Below, in pieces: positions 8,716 to 16,433 of a stretch of DNA of 64,000 bases. The notes below the pieces were generated by a model. It searched no databases. It worked only from the letters and a program-made list of their open reading frames with translations, and was not told where the DNA came from. Origin of the DNA: DATKQY01 sp035532475 (GTDB lineage: Bacteria > Actinomycetota > Acidimicrobiia > Acidimicrobiales > Bog-793); the NCBI GenBank assembly GCA_035532475.1, contig DATKQY010000082.1, positions 1 through 64,000 of the forward strand, read 5' to 3'. The number at the start of each line of letters is the position of its first letter. Position 1 is the first letter of the stretch. The translations under genes and the position numbers were made by a program.

Positions 8716-8793
8716 GGGGCGACCCCCGACACCCACGAGGGCTCGCGCGTGAGGCATGAGCCCCCGCGCAGATCACAAGGTGGATCGAAGCGC

Positions 8794-9825
8794 ATGAAGG
8801 ATAATCGGTTCTTCCTACTTGGCCGCGACATGGCGGTCGATCTGGGTACGGCCAACACCCTGGTCTACGTACGCGGTCGCGGCATCATCTTGAATGAGCC
8901 GTCGGTTGTCGCCGTGAATGTGAAGGACGGTCGTCCGCTGGCCGTGGGGGCGGAGGCCAAACGGATGATCGGCCGGACGCCGAGCCACATCCAGGCCATC
9001 AGGCCGTTGAAGGACGGAGTGATCGCCGACTTCGAGATCTGCGAGAAGATGCTGCGTTACTTCATTCAACGTGTCCACCAACGGCGGTTCGCCAAGCCGC
9101 GGATGGTGATCTGCGTCCCGTCGGGCATCACCGGTGTGGAACAGCGCGCCGTGATGGAGGCAGCCGAGTACGCCGGGGCCCGGAAGGCTTACATCATCGA
9201 GGAGCCGATGGCGGCCGCCATCGGGGCCGGACTTCCCGTTCACGAGCCGACCGGCAACATGGTGGTGGACATCGGCGGCGGAACGACGGAAGTGGCCGTG
9301 ATCTCGCTCGGGGGCATTGTGACGAGCCAGTCCGTGCGTATCGGCGGTGACGAGCTCGACGAGGCGATCATCTCCTTCATCAAGAAGGAGTACAGCCTCG
9401 CTCTCGGTGAGCGGACATCGGAAGAGATCAAGATCGCTCTGGGATCCGCCTTTCCCTTGGAAGAGGAATTGCACGCCGAGATCCGTGGCCGCGACCTGGT
9501 GACGGGTCTGCCCAAGACGATCGTCGTGTCCACCGAGGAGATTCGACGGGCCATCGACGAGCCGGTATCGGCCATCGTCGACGCCGTCAAGGTGACCCTC
9601 GACAAGACACCGCCGGAACTGGCCGCCGACATCATGGAGCAGGGCATCGTCCTCACCGGAGGTGGTGCGCTGCTGCACGGTCTCGACGCCCGGCTGCAGG
9701 AGGAGACGGGGATGCCCATCGTGGTGGCCCGTGATCCGCTGAACTGTGTGGCCATCGGCAGTGGACAGTGCCTCGAGGAGTTCGACGCCCTCAAGCAGGT
9801 GCTCATCACCTCTTCCGCCGGGTGA
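8794..9825 (+). CDS. mreB: Rod shape-determining protein MreB
   Basis: A 343-residue actin-like ATPase that forms membrane-associated filaments guiding lateral wall synthesis. Phosphate-1 motif DLGTANTLVYV, connect-1, and phosphate-2 motif VVDIGGGTTEVAV are intact. The adenosine motif reads GIVLTGGGALLHGL. I chose the ATG at 8794 (MKDNRFF) because AAGGTGG precedes it and it gives the family N-terminus; the frame opens 45 bases earlier. It is first in mreB-mreC-mreD-mrdA, the elongasome operon. Confidence 0.97.
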   Translation: MKDNRFFLLGRDMAVDLGTANTLVYVRGRGIILNEPSVVAVNVKDGRPLAVGAEAKRMIGRTPSHIQAIRPLKDGVIADFEICEKMLRYFIQRVHQRRFAKPRMVICVPSGITGVEQRAVMEAAEYAGARKAYIIEEPMAAAIGAGLPVHEPTGNMVVDIGGGTTEVAVISLGGIVTSQSVRIGGDELDEAIISFIKKEYSLALGERTSEEIKIALGSAFPLEEELHAEIRGRDLVTGLPKTIVVSTEEIRRAIDEPVSAIVDAVKVTLDKTPPELAADIMEQGIVLTGGGALLHGLDARLQEETGMPIVVARDPLNCVAIGSGQCLEEFDALKQVLITSSAG

Positions 9826-9959
9826 TGGCCGGCCGCGCCTGGCGCGGAGACCGAATCGCTTCCGTCTGGAGCGGAGACCGAACCGCCCCCGCCGACACGC
9901 CGCTGACGTGCCCGCGGCCTGCCGGTGGAGTGGGCGGCATCGCCTGAGAAGGGTCCGAC

Positions 9960-10799
9960 GTGGCCAGGACGCGCCGTCCCCGACGCCCCCGGCTGACCAT
10001 CGGGCTGCTGGTCCTGGCGTCGATTTCGATCATCACGCTCGACTACCGCGGTGACGCGCACGGGGCGATCGGCCACCTGAAGAGCGCGGCCAGCGACGCC
10101 TTCTCGCCGGTGCAGCGCGTGGTCGACGATGTGACCCATCCGATCGGCAGCTTTCTGGCCGGGGCGGTGAACGGGGCCGAGATCGAACGGGACAACGCCA
10201 AGTTGCGGCAGGAAGTGGGCAGGCTGCAGGGTCAGGTGCTGGCCCATCGGGCCACGGCCAACGCGCTGAAGGCGATCGATCAGCTCAACCACCTCACGTG
10301 GACAGAAGGTATCCCGACGGTGACCGCGCAGGTGATCGCCCTGAACTCCTCGAACTTCGCCGCCACCGTGGAACTCAACGTCGGTAGCCGTCGCGGGGTG
10401 ACGGCGGGGATGCCCGTGGTGGGCGGTGCCGGACTGGTCGGCCAGGTGATCTCCACCACGTCGACGACGAGCACGGTCCGACTGATCACCGATGCCGGCT
10501 CCGCCGTCGGTGTGCGCTACGGACCGACCAGCCTCGAGCTGGCGCTCGCCCAGGGTGACGGGATCGGCAAGCCGCTCGACATCAATTTCATCAGCCCCGG
10601 TACGCCACTGCACACCGGTGAGGTGCTGACCACGAGCGGATTGCAGAACGGGCTCTTCCCGCCGCTCATCCCGGTGGCCCGGATCACCAGCTTCCGGTCG
10701 ACGGCGTCGTCGACCCAGGAGAACGTGTCCGCCCAACCGGTGGCCGATCTGGCTCAACTGGACTACGTCGACGTGCTGCAATGGCCTCCGGCGGGATGA
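9960..10799 (+). CDS. mreC: Rod shape-determining protein MreC
   Basis: A 279-residue bitopic membrane protein that links MreB to the penicillin-binding protein. A basic N-terminus (ARTRRPRRPRL) precedes one membrane helix at about 13-30. A coiled coil follows at about 75-110, then the beta-rich MreC domain with VTAGMPVVGGAGLVGQV. GTG start. Its stop is four bases before the mreD GTG, so the two are co-translated. Confidence 0.93.
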   Translation: MARTRRPRRPRLTIGLLVLASISIITLDYRGDAHGAIGHLKSAASDAFSPVQRVVDDVTHPIGSFLAGAVNGAEIERDNAKLRQEVGRLQGQVLAHRATANALKAIDQLNHLTWTEGIPTVTAQVIALNSSNFAATVELNVGSRRGVTAGMPVVGGAGLVGQVISTTSTTSTVRLITDAGSAVGVRYGPTSLELALAQGDGIGKPLDINFISPGTPLHTGEVLTTSGLQNGLFPPLIPVARITSFRSTASSTQENVSAQPVADLAQLDYVDVLQWPPAG

Positions 10800-10803
10800 A
10801 CCG

Positions 10804-11331
10804 GTGACCTCCTCGGACCTGGCCCGGTCCACGATGGCGCTGTTCGTGGTGCTGGCGGTGCAGCAGACGTTGCTCGACAGCGTCCGGGTGGCCGGCGCCC
10901 ACCCCGAGGCCATGCTGCTGCTGCCGATCGCCGCCGGCTATGTGGCCGGACCCGAACGGGGAGCCGGATTCGGCTTCGCCGCCGGCGTGCTGGCCGATCT
11001 GTTCCTGCCCACCACTTTCGGGCTGTCCGCCCTGGTGGGATGCCTTCTCGGTTACGGGACGGGGCTGGCCACCCGGGGACTGGTGCGCAGCTCATGGTGG
11101 TTGCCGCCCATCGTGGCGGCGGGGGCGACGTCCGTCGGACTCGCTCTGTACGCCATTCTGGGGGCCGTGCTCGGAGAACCGGGGGTGGTGACGACGTCGC
11201 TGGCGCCCGCTCTGGCGGTGGCCACGCCGGCCGCCGTGGTGCTGGCCACCCCGGTGGTCCGGTTGGTGTCGTGGGCCCTGCGCCCCGGGGCCGCCGGTCA
11301 CAGCAGCGGCGTGAGCAGCGGCGCCCGATGA
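10804..11331 (+). CDS. mreD: Rod shape-determining protein MreD
   Basis: A 175-residue integral membrane protein with about five hydrophobic helices and little soluble sequence, as expected for MreD. The GFAAGVLADLFLP segment matches the conserved MreD motif (G..aGl..D). GTG start with a short upstream gap from mreC, and the stop overlaps the next start as ATGA. Low primary conservation makes context (mreC before, PBP2 after) the strongest support. Confidence 0.88.
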   Translation: MTSSDLARSTMALFVVLAVQQTLLDSVRVAGAHPEAMLLLPIAAGYVAGPERGAGFGFAAGVLADLFLPTTFGLSALVGCLLGYGTGLATRGLVRSSWWLPPIVAAGATSVGLALYAILGAVLGEPGVVTTSLAPALAVATPAAVVLATPVVRLVSWALRPGAAGHSSGVSSGAR

Positions 11332-13703
11332 AGAGACGCCGGCGATTCGCCCGACATCTGCGGCCGGCCGACATGGCCAGGCGGCCCCGTCCGCCGCGCC
11401 GGCCGCCGCGTCTGGTGGGCCGGTTGCGGCATCCGCTGCGGGGGAGCCGGTTCTACCCGAAGCCGAAGGCAGCGCGGGCCACACGGCAGAAGGGGCCGGC
11501 CACACCGAGGATGCGTCCCCGGCGGTCGCTGGTCGACCGGGTGACCCCGACGAGCGAACCGTCGGCGCCGCGGACGATCGTGCGGTTGCGGGTGGTGGGG
11601 GTGTTGGTGGCCGCGCTGTTCGCGCTGATGTTCGTCCGGCTGTGGTATCTGCAGGTGCTCGACAGTTCGGCGTACTCGCAGACGGTGGCTCTGAACCAGG
11701 TCCGTCCCGTGCAGGTGGCCGCCCCCCGGGGACTGATCACCGATCGGACCGGTTCGAAGATCCTCGTCGGCGACAAGGTGAAGCGGAACATCACCCTGGC
11801 CCGGGTGGCCGCCCAGCAGCATCCCGAGGTGGTGAGCCGGTTGGCCGCTCTTCTCAATACCACCGCCAAAGCGATCAACGGCGATCTGGCCAACAACCAG
11901 TTCAGCTTGTACGAGCCGGTACCGATCGTGGAGAACGCCACGCTGTCGGACGTGCTCTACATCGGCGAGCACGCCGCGCTCTTCCCAGGGGTGTCCATCA
12001 GCTCGGGGACGCAGCGGACGCATCCCTACGGGGCCACGGGGGCCCAGATGCTCGGGTACGTGCGTCAGATCAACGGCACCGAATTGGCCGCCCATAGTGC
12101 GCAGGGGTACCAACTGGGCAACGAGTACGGCCAGAGCGGCCTCGAGAACGAGTACGAGAAGTATCTGCGGGGGAGACCCGGGGTCAACCGGGTCGAGGTG
12201 AACGCCGCCGGGCAGGTCGTGGGCAGCCTGGGCCAGACGACTCCCGTCGCCGGCAACGACGTGGTGACCAACATCGACGCCGGGCTGCAGCAGACGTTGC
12301 AGACGTCGCTCGACAGCGAGATCGCCAGCCTGCAGGCAACGGTGGATCCGTCGACAGGCAAGGCCGAGCACCCCACCGGTGGAGCCGCCATCGCCCTCGA
12401 CCCCCAGACGGGAGCGGTGTTGGCCCTCGTCTCCTCGCCCAGCTACGACCCCTCGATCTGGAACAACCCGGTGATCACCCAGGCGGACTTGAACAACTTG
12501 GGGACGGCCCAGGACAACAAGGCCATCGACGGCTTCTACACCCCGGGGTCCACATTCAAGCTGGCCACGGCCACCGCCGCGCTGCAGACGGGGCTCATCA
12601 GTCCGAGCACCCAGTACCACGACACCGGTCAGTTCGTTATTCCGGGCTGCAAGGTCGGGGCCCCGGGCTGTGTGACTTACCACGACAACGATCAGCCGGC
12701 CAGCGGAACCTACCTGAACGTGACGTCGGCGCTCACCGTGTCGAGCGACACCTTCTTCTACAACATCGGCGCCAATTTCTGGGACGCCTGGGTGAGCAAC
12801 CGGCAGTACGGGCAGCAACCCATTCAGACGGTGGCCGGACAGTACGGCTACGGCCAGAAGACGGGCATCGACCTGCCCGGCGAGGACGCCGGCGACTACG
12901 CCCGGGTGGACTCGCCCACGGTGGTGGCCAAGGAGCACGCCCAGTACCCGAAGGTCTACCCCAACTCCGGCTGGTACACGGGGAGCAACCTGCAGATGGC
13001 CTTCGGCCAGGGCGGGTCCGTGATCACCCCCATCGAGCAGGCCGTGGCCTACGCCACCTTCGCCAACGGGGGCACCCGGTACGCCCCCCAGGTGGCAGCC
13101 GGGGTGGTGAGCCCGTCGGGCAGGGTGGTGAAGAAGTTCGCGCCGGTGGTGACCGGCCATGTGCCGATGGCGCCGGCCAACCGGCAGGCCATGCTGGCCG
13201 GGTTCGAAGGGGCGGTGAACGTACCGGGCGGGACGGCCACCTCCAGCTTCACGAACTTTCCCTTCGACAAGCTGTCCCTGGCCGGGAAGACGGGGACGGC
13301 CAGCTACACCGAGCAGGTGCCGACCTCGTGGTTCGTGGGCTGGGGGCCGGTGGACAACCCCCGGTACCTGATCGTGGTGGTGATCGAGAAGGGCGGTTAC
13401 GGGGCCTCGGCCGCCGCCCCGGTGGCCCGGGCCGGCTTCCAGTACCTGGTCGACAATCCCATGGGCCCGGTGGTGCTCCACCCACCGGCGGGGTCCGCAG
13501 GGAGTTCTCCGGCCGGTACGACGACGACGGCACCGGCCGGGCCCGGAGGGAGTTCCTCGAGCACGACGACCCCTCGGGGGACGAAGAGGCCGGCCGTGAC
13601 CAGCACGACGACCGGGGCGGCCACCAGGAAGCGGGTGCCGGCTCAGAAAGAGGCTGGTCGGATGGCGCCCCCTTCGCCCCGGGGCCCCCCGGGGGGGCTC
13701 TAG
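11328..13703 (+). CDS. mrdA: Penicillin-binding protein 2 (elongation transpeptidase)
   Basis: This 791-residue class B penicillin-binding protein cross-links peptidoglycan during elongation. The ATG at 11328 overlaps the mreD stop. A long Arg/Pro-rich cytoplasmic tail (about 1-85) precedes one membrane helix at about 86-107. The dimerisation domain begins with PRGLITDRTG. Catalytic motifs are Ser408 in STFK, SSD at 472-474 and KTG at 654-656. The last 75 residues are a Gly/Ser/Thr/Pro linker, probably disordered. No rodA gene follows, although RodA is the usual partner in this operon. Confidence 0.95.
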   Translation: MKRRRRFARHLRPADMARRPRPPRRPPRLVGRLRHPLRGSRFYPKPKAARATRQKGPATPRMRPRRSLVDRVTPTSEPSAPRTIVRLRVVGVLVAALFALMFVRLWYLQVLDSSAYSQTVALNQVRPVQVAAPRGLITDRTGSKILVGDKVKRNITLARVAAQQHPEVVSRLAALLNTTAKAINGDLANNQFSLYEPVPIVENATLSDVLYIGEHAALFPGVSISSGTQRTHPYGATGAQMLGYVRQINGTELAAHSAQGYQLGNEYGQSGLENEYEKYLRGRPGVNRVEVNAAGQVVGSLGQTTPVAGNDVVTNIDAGLQQTLQTSLDSEIASLQATVDPSTGKAEHPTGGAAIALDPQTGAVLALVSSPSYDPSIWNNPVITQADLNNLGTAQDNKAIDGFYTPGSTFKLATATAALQTGLISPSTQYHDTGQFVIPGCKVGAPGCVTYHDNDQPASGTYLNVTSALTVSSDTFFYNIGANFWDAWVSNRQYGQQPIQTVAGQYGYGQKTGIDLPGEDAGDYARVDSPTVVAKEHAQYPKVYPNSGWYTGSNLQMAFGQGGSVITPIEQAVAYATFANGGTRYAPQVAAGVVSPSGRVVKKFAPVVTGHVPMAPANRQAMLAGFEGAVNVPGGTATSSFTNFPFDKLSLAGKTGTASYTEQVPTSWFVGWGPVDNPRYLIVVVIEKGGYGASAAAPVARAGFQYLVDNPMGPVVLHPPAGSAGSSPAGTTTTAPAGPGGSSSSTTTPRGTKRPAVTSTTTGAATRKRVPAQKEAGRMAPPSPRGPPGGL

Positions 13704-13706
13704 ACT
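13701..13706 (+). promoter_or_regulatory. -10-like TAGACT overlapping the PBP2 stop
   Basis: TAGACT includes the PBP2 stop codon and ends ten bases before the ATG of the radical SAM gene. It matches the element before tig and may allow separate, leaderless transcription of the 13,717-18,515 genes. Confidence 0.35.
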
Positions 13707-13716
13707 CGGCGGGCAG

Positions 13717-15720
13717 ATGACCTCCTTGTGGCCACGGATCGAACCGCTCCTGGCCCACGTCACGAAGCCGGCCCGCTACATCGGGGGAGAACTGGGCGCC
13801 TGTGAGCCCGAGCACGGGGCCGGGCGTGTGGCGTGGCTGCTGCTGTATCCCGACACCTACGAGATCGGGCTGCCCAACCAGGGGCTGCAGATCCTCTATG
13901 AGATCCTGAACGAACGGTCCGACGCCGTGGCCGAGCGCTCCTACGCCCCGTGGACGGACATGGAGGCGGCCATGCGGGCGGCCGGGGTGCCGCTGTTCTC
14001 GGTGGAGTCGAACCGGCCGGCGGCCGACTTCGACATTCTGGCTTTCAACCTGTCGGCCGAGCTGACCTATACGAACCTGTTGAACCTGGTCGACCTGGCC
14101 GGCGTGGCCGTGCGGTCGGCCGGGCGTTCGGACAGCGACCCGCTGGTGATCGCCGGCGGCCACTGCGCCTTCAACCCCGAGCCGATGGCCGATTTCGTCG
14201 ACGCCTTCGTCCTCGGTGACGGCGAGGAGGCGGTGGGCGAGATCACCGAGGTGGTGGCGCGATGGCAGTCACCCGGTGGGGGGGAGCAGGTCGGTGGCCG
14301 GGAGGAGCTGCTGACGGCGCTGGCCAAGGTGCCCGGGGTCTACGTGCCCTGGTGCTACGAGCCCGCCTACCGCGACGGCCGGCTGACCGGGGTGAGCCGC
14401 CGGGTGGACGGGGTACCCGAGAAGGTGGAGAAGCGAACGATCACCGACCTCGGGGCCTGGCCTTACCCGAAGCAGCAGTTGGTGCCGCTGATCGAGGTGG
14501 TCCACGACCGGTTGAACGTCGAGGTCTTTCGGGGATGTACCCGGGGGTGTCGATTCTGCCAGGCCGGGATGATCACCCGACCTGTCCGGGAGCGGCCGGC
14601 GGCCCAGGTCGAGCGGATGGTGCGCGACGGTCTCGACCGGACGGGCTACGACGAGGTGACCCTGACATCGCTCTCGTCGGCCGACTTCTCCGGGATCGAG
14701 AGCACGGTGTCTTCCATCATCAACGACCCGGAATGCTCGGGTCAGGTGTCGGTGAGCCTGCCCAGTCTCCGGGTGGACGCCTTCACTGTGGGGCTGGCGG
14801 CCGAGATCCAGAAGGTCCGGCGGACGGGGTTGACCTTCGCCCCCGAAGGCGGGACCTGGCGGATGCGGCAGGTGATCAACAAGCTGATCCGTGAAGAAGA
14901 CCTCTACGCGGCGGTCGACTCGGCCTTCTCGCAGGGCTGGCGGCGGGTGAAGCTCTACTTCCTGATCGGCCTGCCCACGGAGACCGACGAGGACGTGCTC
15001 GGGATCGCCGCTCTGGCCAAGGCCTGCGTGGAGATCGGGCGCCGGTATCACCCCAATGTGACGGTGACCGCCTCGGTGGGGGGATTCGTCCCCAAGCCGC
15101 ACACGCCGTTCCAGTGGTTCGGGCAGAACACGATGGAGGAGCTGCGGCGGAAGGTCAACCTGTTGAAGGACGCCGTCCGCGGTGTCCGGGGTCTGACGCT
15201 TCGCTGGCACGATCCCGAGGCCACCGCCGTCGAGGGTCTGGTCAGTCGGGGCGACCGCCGGATGGGTGCGGTGATCGAGTCCGTCTGGCGGAAGGGGGGG
15301 ACCTTCCAGGAATGGTCCGAGCACTTCGACCTGGGCCTGTGGACCGAGGCGCTCGAGGCCGTCGGCCTGACCTTGCACGACTGCGTCTACCGGCATCGCG
15401 ACGAGCACGAAGTCCTTCCCTGGGATCACATCTCGGCCGGGCTGCACCGGGACTTCTTGTGGGAGGACTGGCAGGAGGCACTGGCCGAACACGGCCTGGA
15501 GGACTGCCGCTGGACGCCGTGTTACGACTGCGGAGCCTGCACGGGGCTCGGGGTCGAACATGTGGTGGCGTCGACGGTGGCTCCCGCCGGCGGGAGCCAG
15601 GGGACGGGACAGGACCTCGACAGCGGGGGGATGGTGCCGGTGCGGTTCCTGCCCACGGCGGCCCCCGCCCCCGCCCTGGCCGGCGCAGGCGGCGCCGGCC
15701 AGGGGGAACCGGTCCGATGA
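13717..15720 (+). CDS. B12-binding-domain radical SAM protein, TIGR03960 family
   Basis: A 667-residue protein of the TIGR03960 family. An N-terminal cobalamin-binding-like region (to about 230) precedes the radical SAM core. The Fe-S cluster motif is CTRGCRFCQAG (CxxxCxxC) near residue 275. SAM-binding and barrel elements such as LTFAPEGGTWRMR and GLPTETDEDV follow. The C-terminal region has a CYDCGAC motif near 605. Such proteins nearly always sit beside a TIGR03936 (DUF2344) gene and an RNase E/G gene, as here. The reaction is not established; RNA or ribosome modification is a guess from context. Confidence 0.9.
   Translation: MTSLWPRIEPLLAHVTKPARYIGGELGACEPEHGAGRVAWLLLYPDTYEIGLPNQGLQILYEILNERSDAVAERSYAPWTDMEAAMRAAGVPLFSVESNRPAADFDILAFNLSAELTYTNLLNLVDLAGVAVRSAGRSDSDPLVIAGGHCAFNPEPMADFVDAFVLGDGEEAVGEITEVVARWQSPGGGEQVGGREELLTALAKVPGVYVPWCYEPAYRDGRLTGVSRRVDGVPEKVEKRTITDLGAWPYPKQQLVPLIEVVHDRLNVEVFRGCTRGCRFCQAGMITRPVRERPAAQVERMVRDGLDRTGYDEVTLTSLSSADFSGIESTVSSIINDPECSGQVSVSLPSLRVDAFTVGLAAEIQKVRRTGLTFAPEGGTWRMRQVINKLIREEDLYAAVDSAFSQGWRRVKLYFLIGLPTETDEDVLGIAALAKACVEIGRRYHPNVTVTASVGGFVPKPHTPFQWFGQNTMEELRRKVNLLKDAVRGVRGLTLRWHDPEATAVEGLVSRGDRRMGAVIESVWRKGGTFQEWSEHFDLGLWTEALEAVGLTLHDCVYRHRDEHEVLPWDHISAGLHRDFLWEDWQEALAEHGLEDCRWTPCYDCGACTGLGVEHVVASTVAPAGGSQGTGQDLDSGGMVPVRFLPTAAPAPALAGAGGAGQGEPVR
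15674..15704 (+). promoter_or_regulatory. Perfect 13-bp hairpin hiding the next gene's ribosome site
   Basis: CCCTGGCCGGCGC and GCGCCGGCCAGGG pair perfectly around the 5-base loop AGGCG. The stem lies in the last codons of the TIGR03960 gene. It ends 12 bases before the TIGR03936 ATG, and its right arm contains most of the only SD-like sequence (AGGGGG). Ribosomes finishing the upstream gene would melt it, so it may enforce coupled translation. Confidence 0.6.
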
Positions 15721-16409
15721 AGATCCGGATCCGGTTCGCCAAGCTGGGCCGGGTCAGGTGGACCAGTCATCGCGACGTGGCCCGGATGTGGGAGCGGGCC
15801 CTGCGCCGGGCCCGGTTGCCGCTGTCCTACACGGAGGGTTTCTCGCCGCGGCCCAAATTGAGCTTCGGGCTGGCGCTGCCCACCGGGTGCGAATCGAAGG
15901 CCGAGTATCTCGACGTGGCGCTCAGCGAATCGGTGGAGAGCACCGAGCTGACCGCCGATTTCAGTTCTCTTCTGCCTGACGGCGTGGATGTCCTCGCCGC
16001 TCAGGTGCTCCCGACGGGGACGGGGTCACTCCAGGAGGAAGTGACCTCGTGCCGATGGGAGATCGATGTTCCACAGATGGGTCCCGACGCCTTGGCCGAG
16101 GTCATCGACCGGGTCCTCGGCGCCGAGACCCTGTCCGTCACACGCGAGCGGAAGGGTCGGCCCGTCACCGACGACATGCGGCCCTCCGTCCTCGCACTTT
16201 CCTCCCGACCTTCCGGGGCCGCTGCCGAGCTCGTGGCCGAGCTCGGGACCCGACCCCGTGGGGTCCGCCCGGCCGAGCTGGCCCAGGTGATGGGCATCGA
16301 GCTCGGCCTGGCCTGCCGAACCAATCAATGGATCGAGTGCGACGGCTCCCGAGGGGAGCCCCTGACGACACCGGTGCCAGACGCCGCCGCCTGGGAGCGC
16401 GCCTCGTGA
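15717..16409 (+). CDS. TIGR03936 family (DUF2344) radical-SAM-linked protein
   Basis: A 230-residue protein starting MKIRIRFAKLGRVRWTSH, which is diagnostic for TIGR03936. It continues with SYTEGFSPRPKLSFGLALP. The start overlaps the stop of the radical SAM gene as ATGA, and a strong hairpin covers the ribosome site, so the pair is probably made in equal amounts. The family is known only as a partner, or fused C-terminal part, of TIGR03960 proteins. The biochemical role is unknown. Confidence 0.88.
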   Translation: MKIRIRFAKLGRVRWTSHRDVARMWERALRRARLPLSYTEGFSPRPKLSFGLALPTGCESKAEYLDVALSESVESTELTADFSSLLPDGVDVLAAQVLPTGTGSLQEEVTSCRWEIDVPQMGPDALAEVIDRVLGAETLSVTRERKGRPVTDDMRPSVLALSSRPSGAAAELVAELGTRPRGVRPAELAQVMGIELGLACRTNQWIECDGSRGEPLTTPVPDAAAWERAS

Positions 16410-16433
16410 GAAGTACGAGAAGGGATCGTCCTC

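Noticed and set aside
11298..13763. An 821-codon minus-strand frame opposite PBP2
   Set aside because: The opposite strand carries SxxK, SxD and KTG motifs in order; the antisense frame shows no family features.
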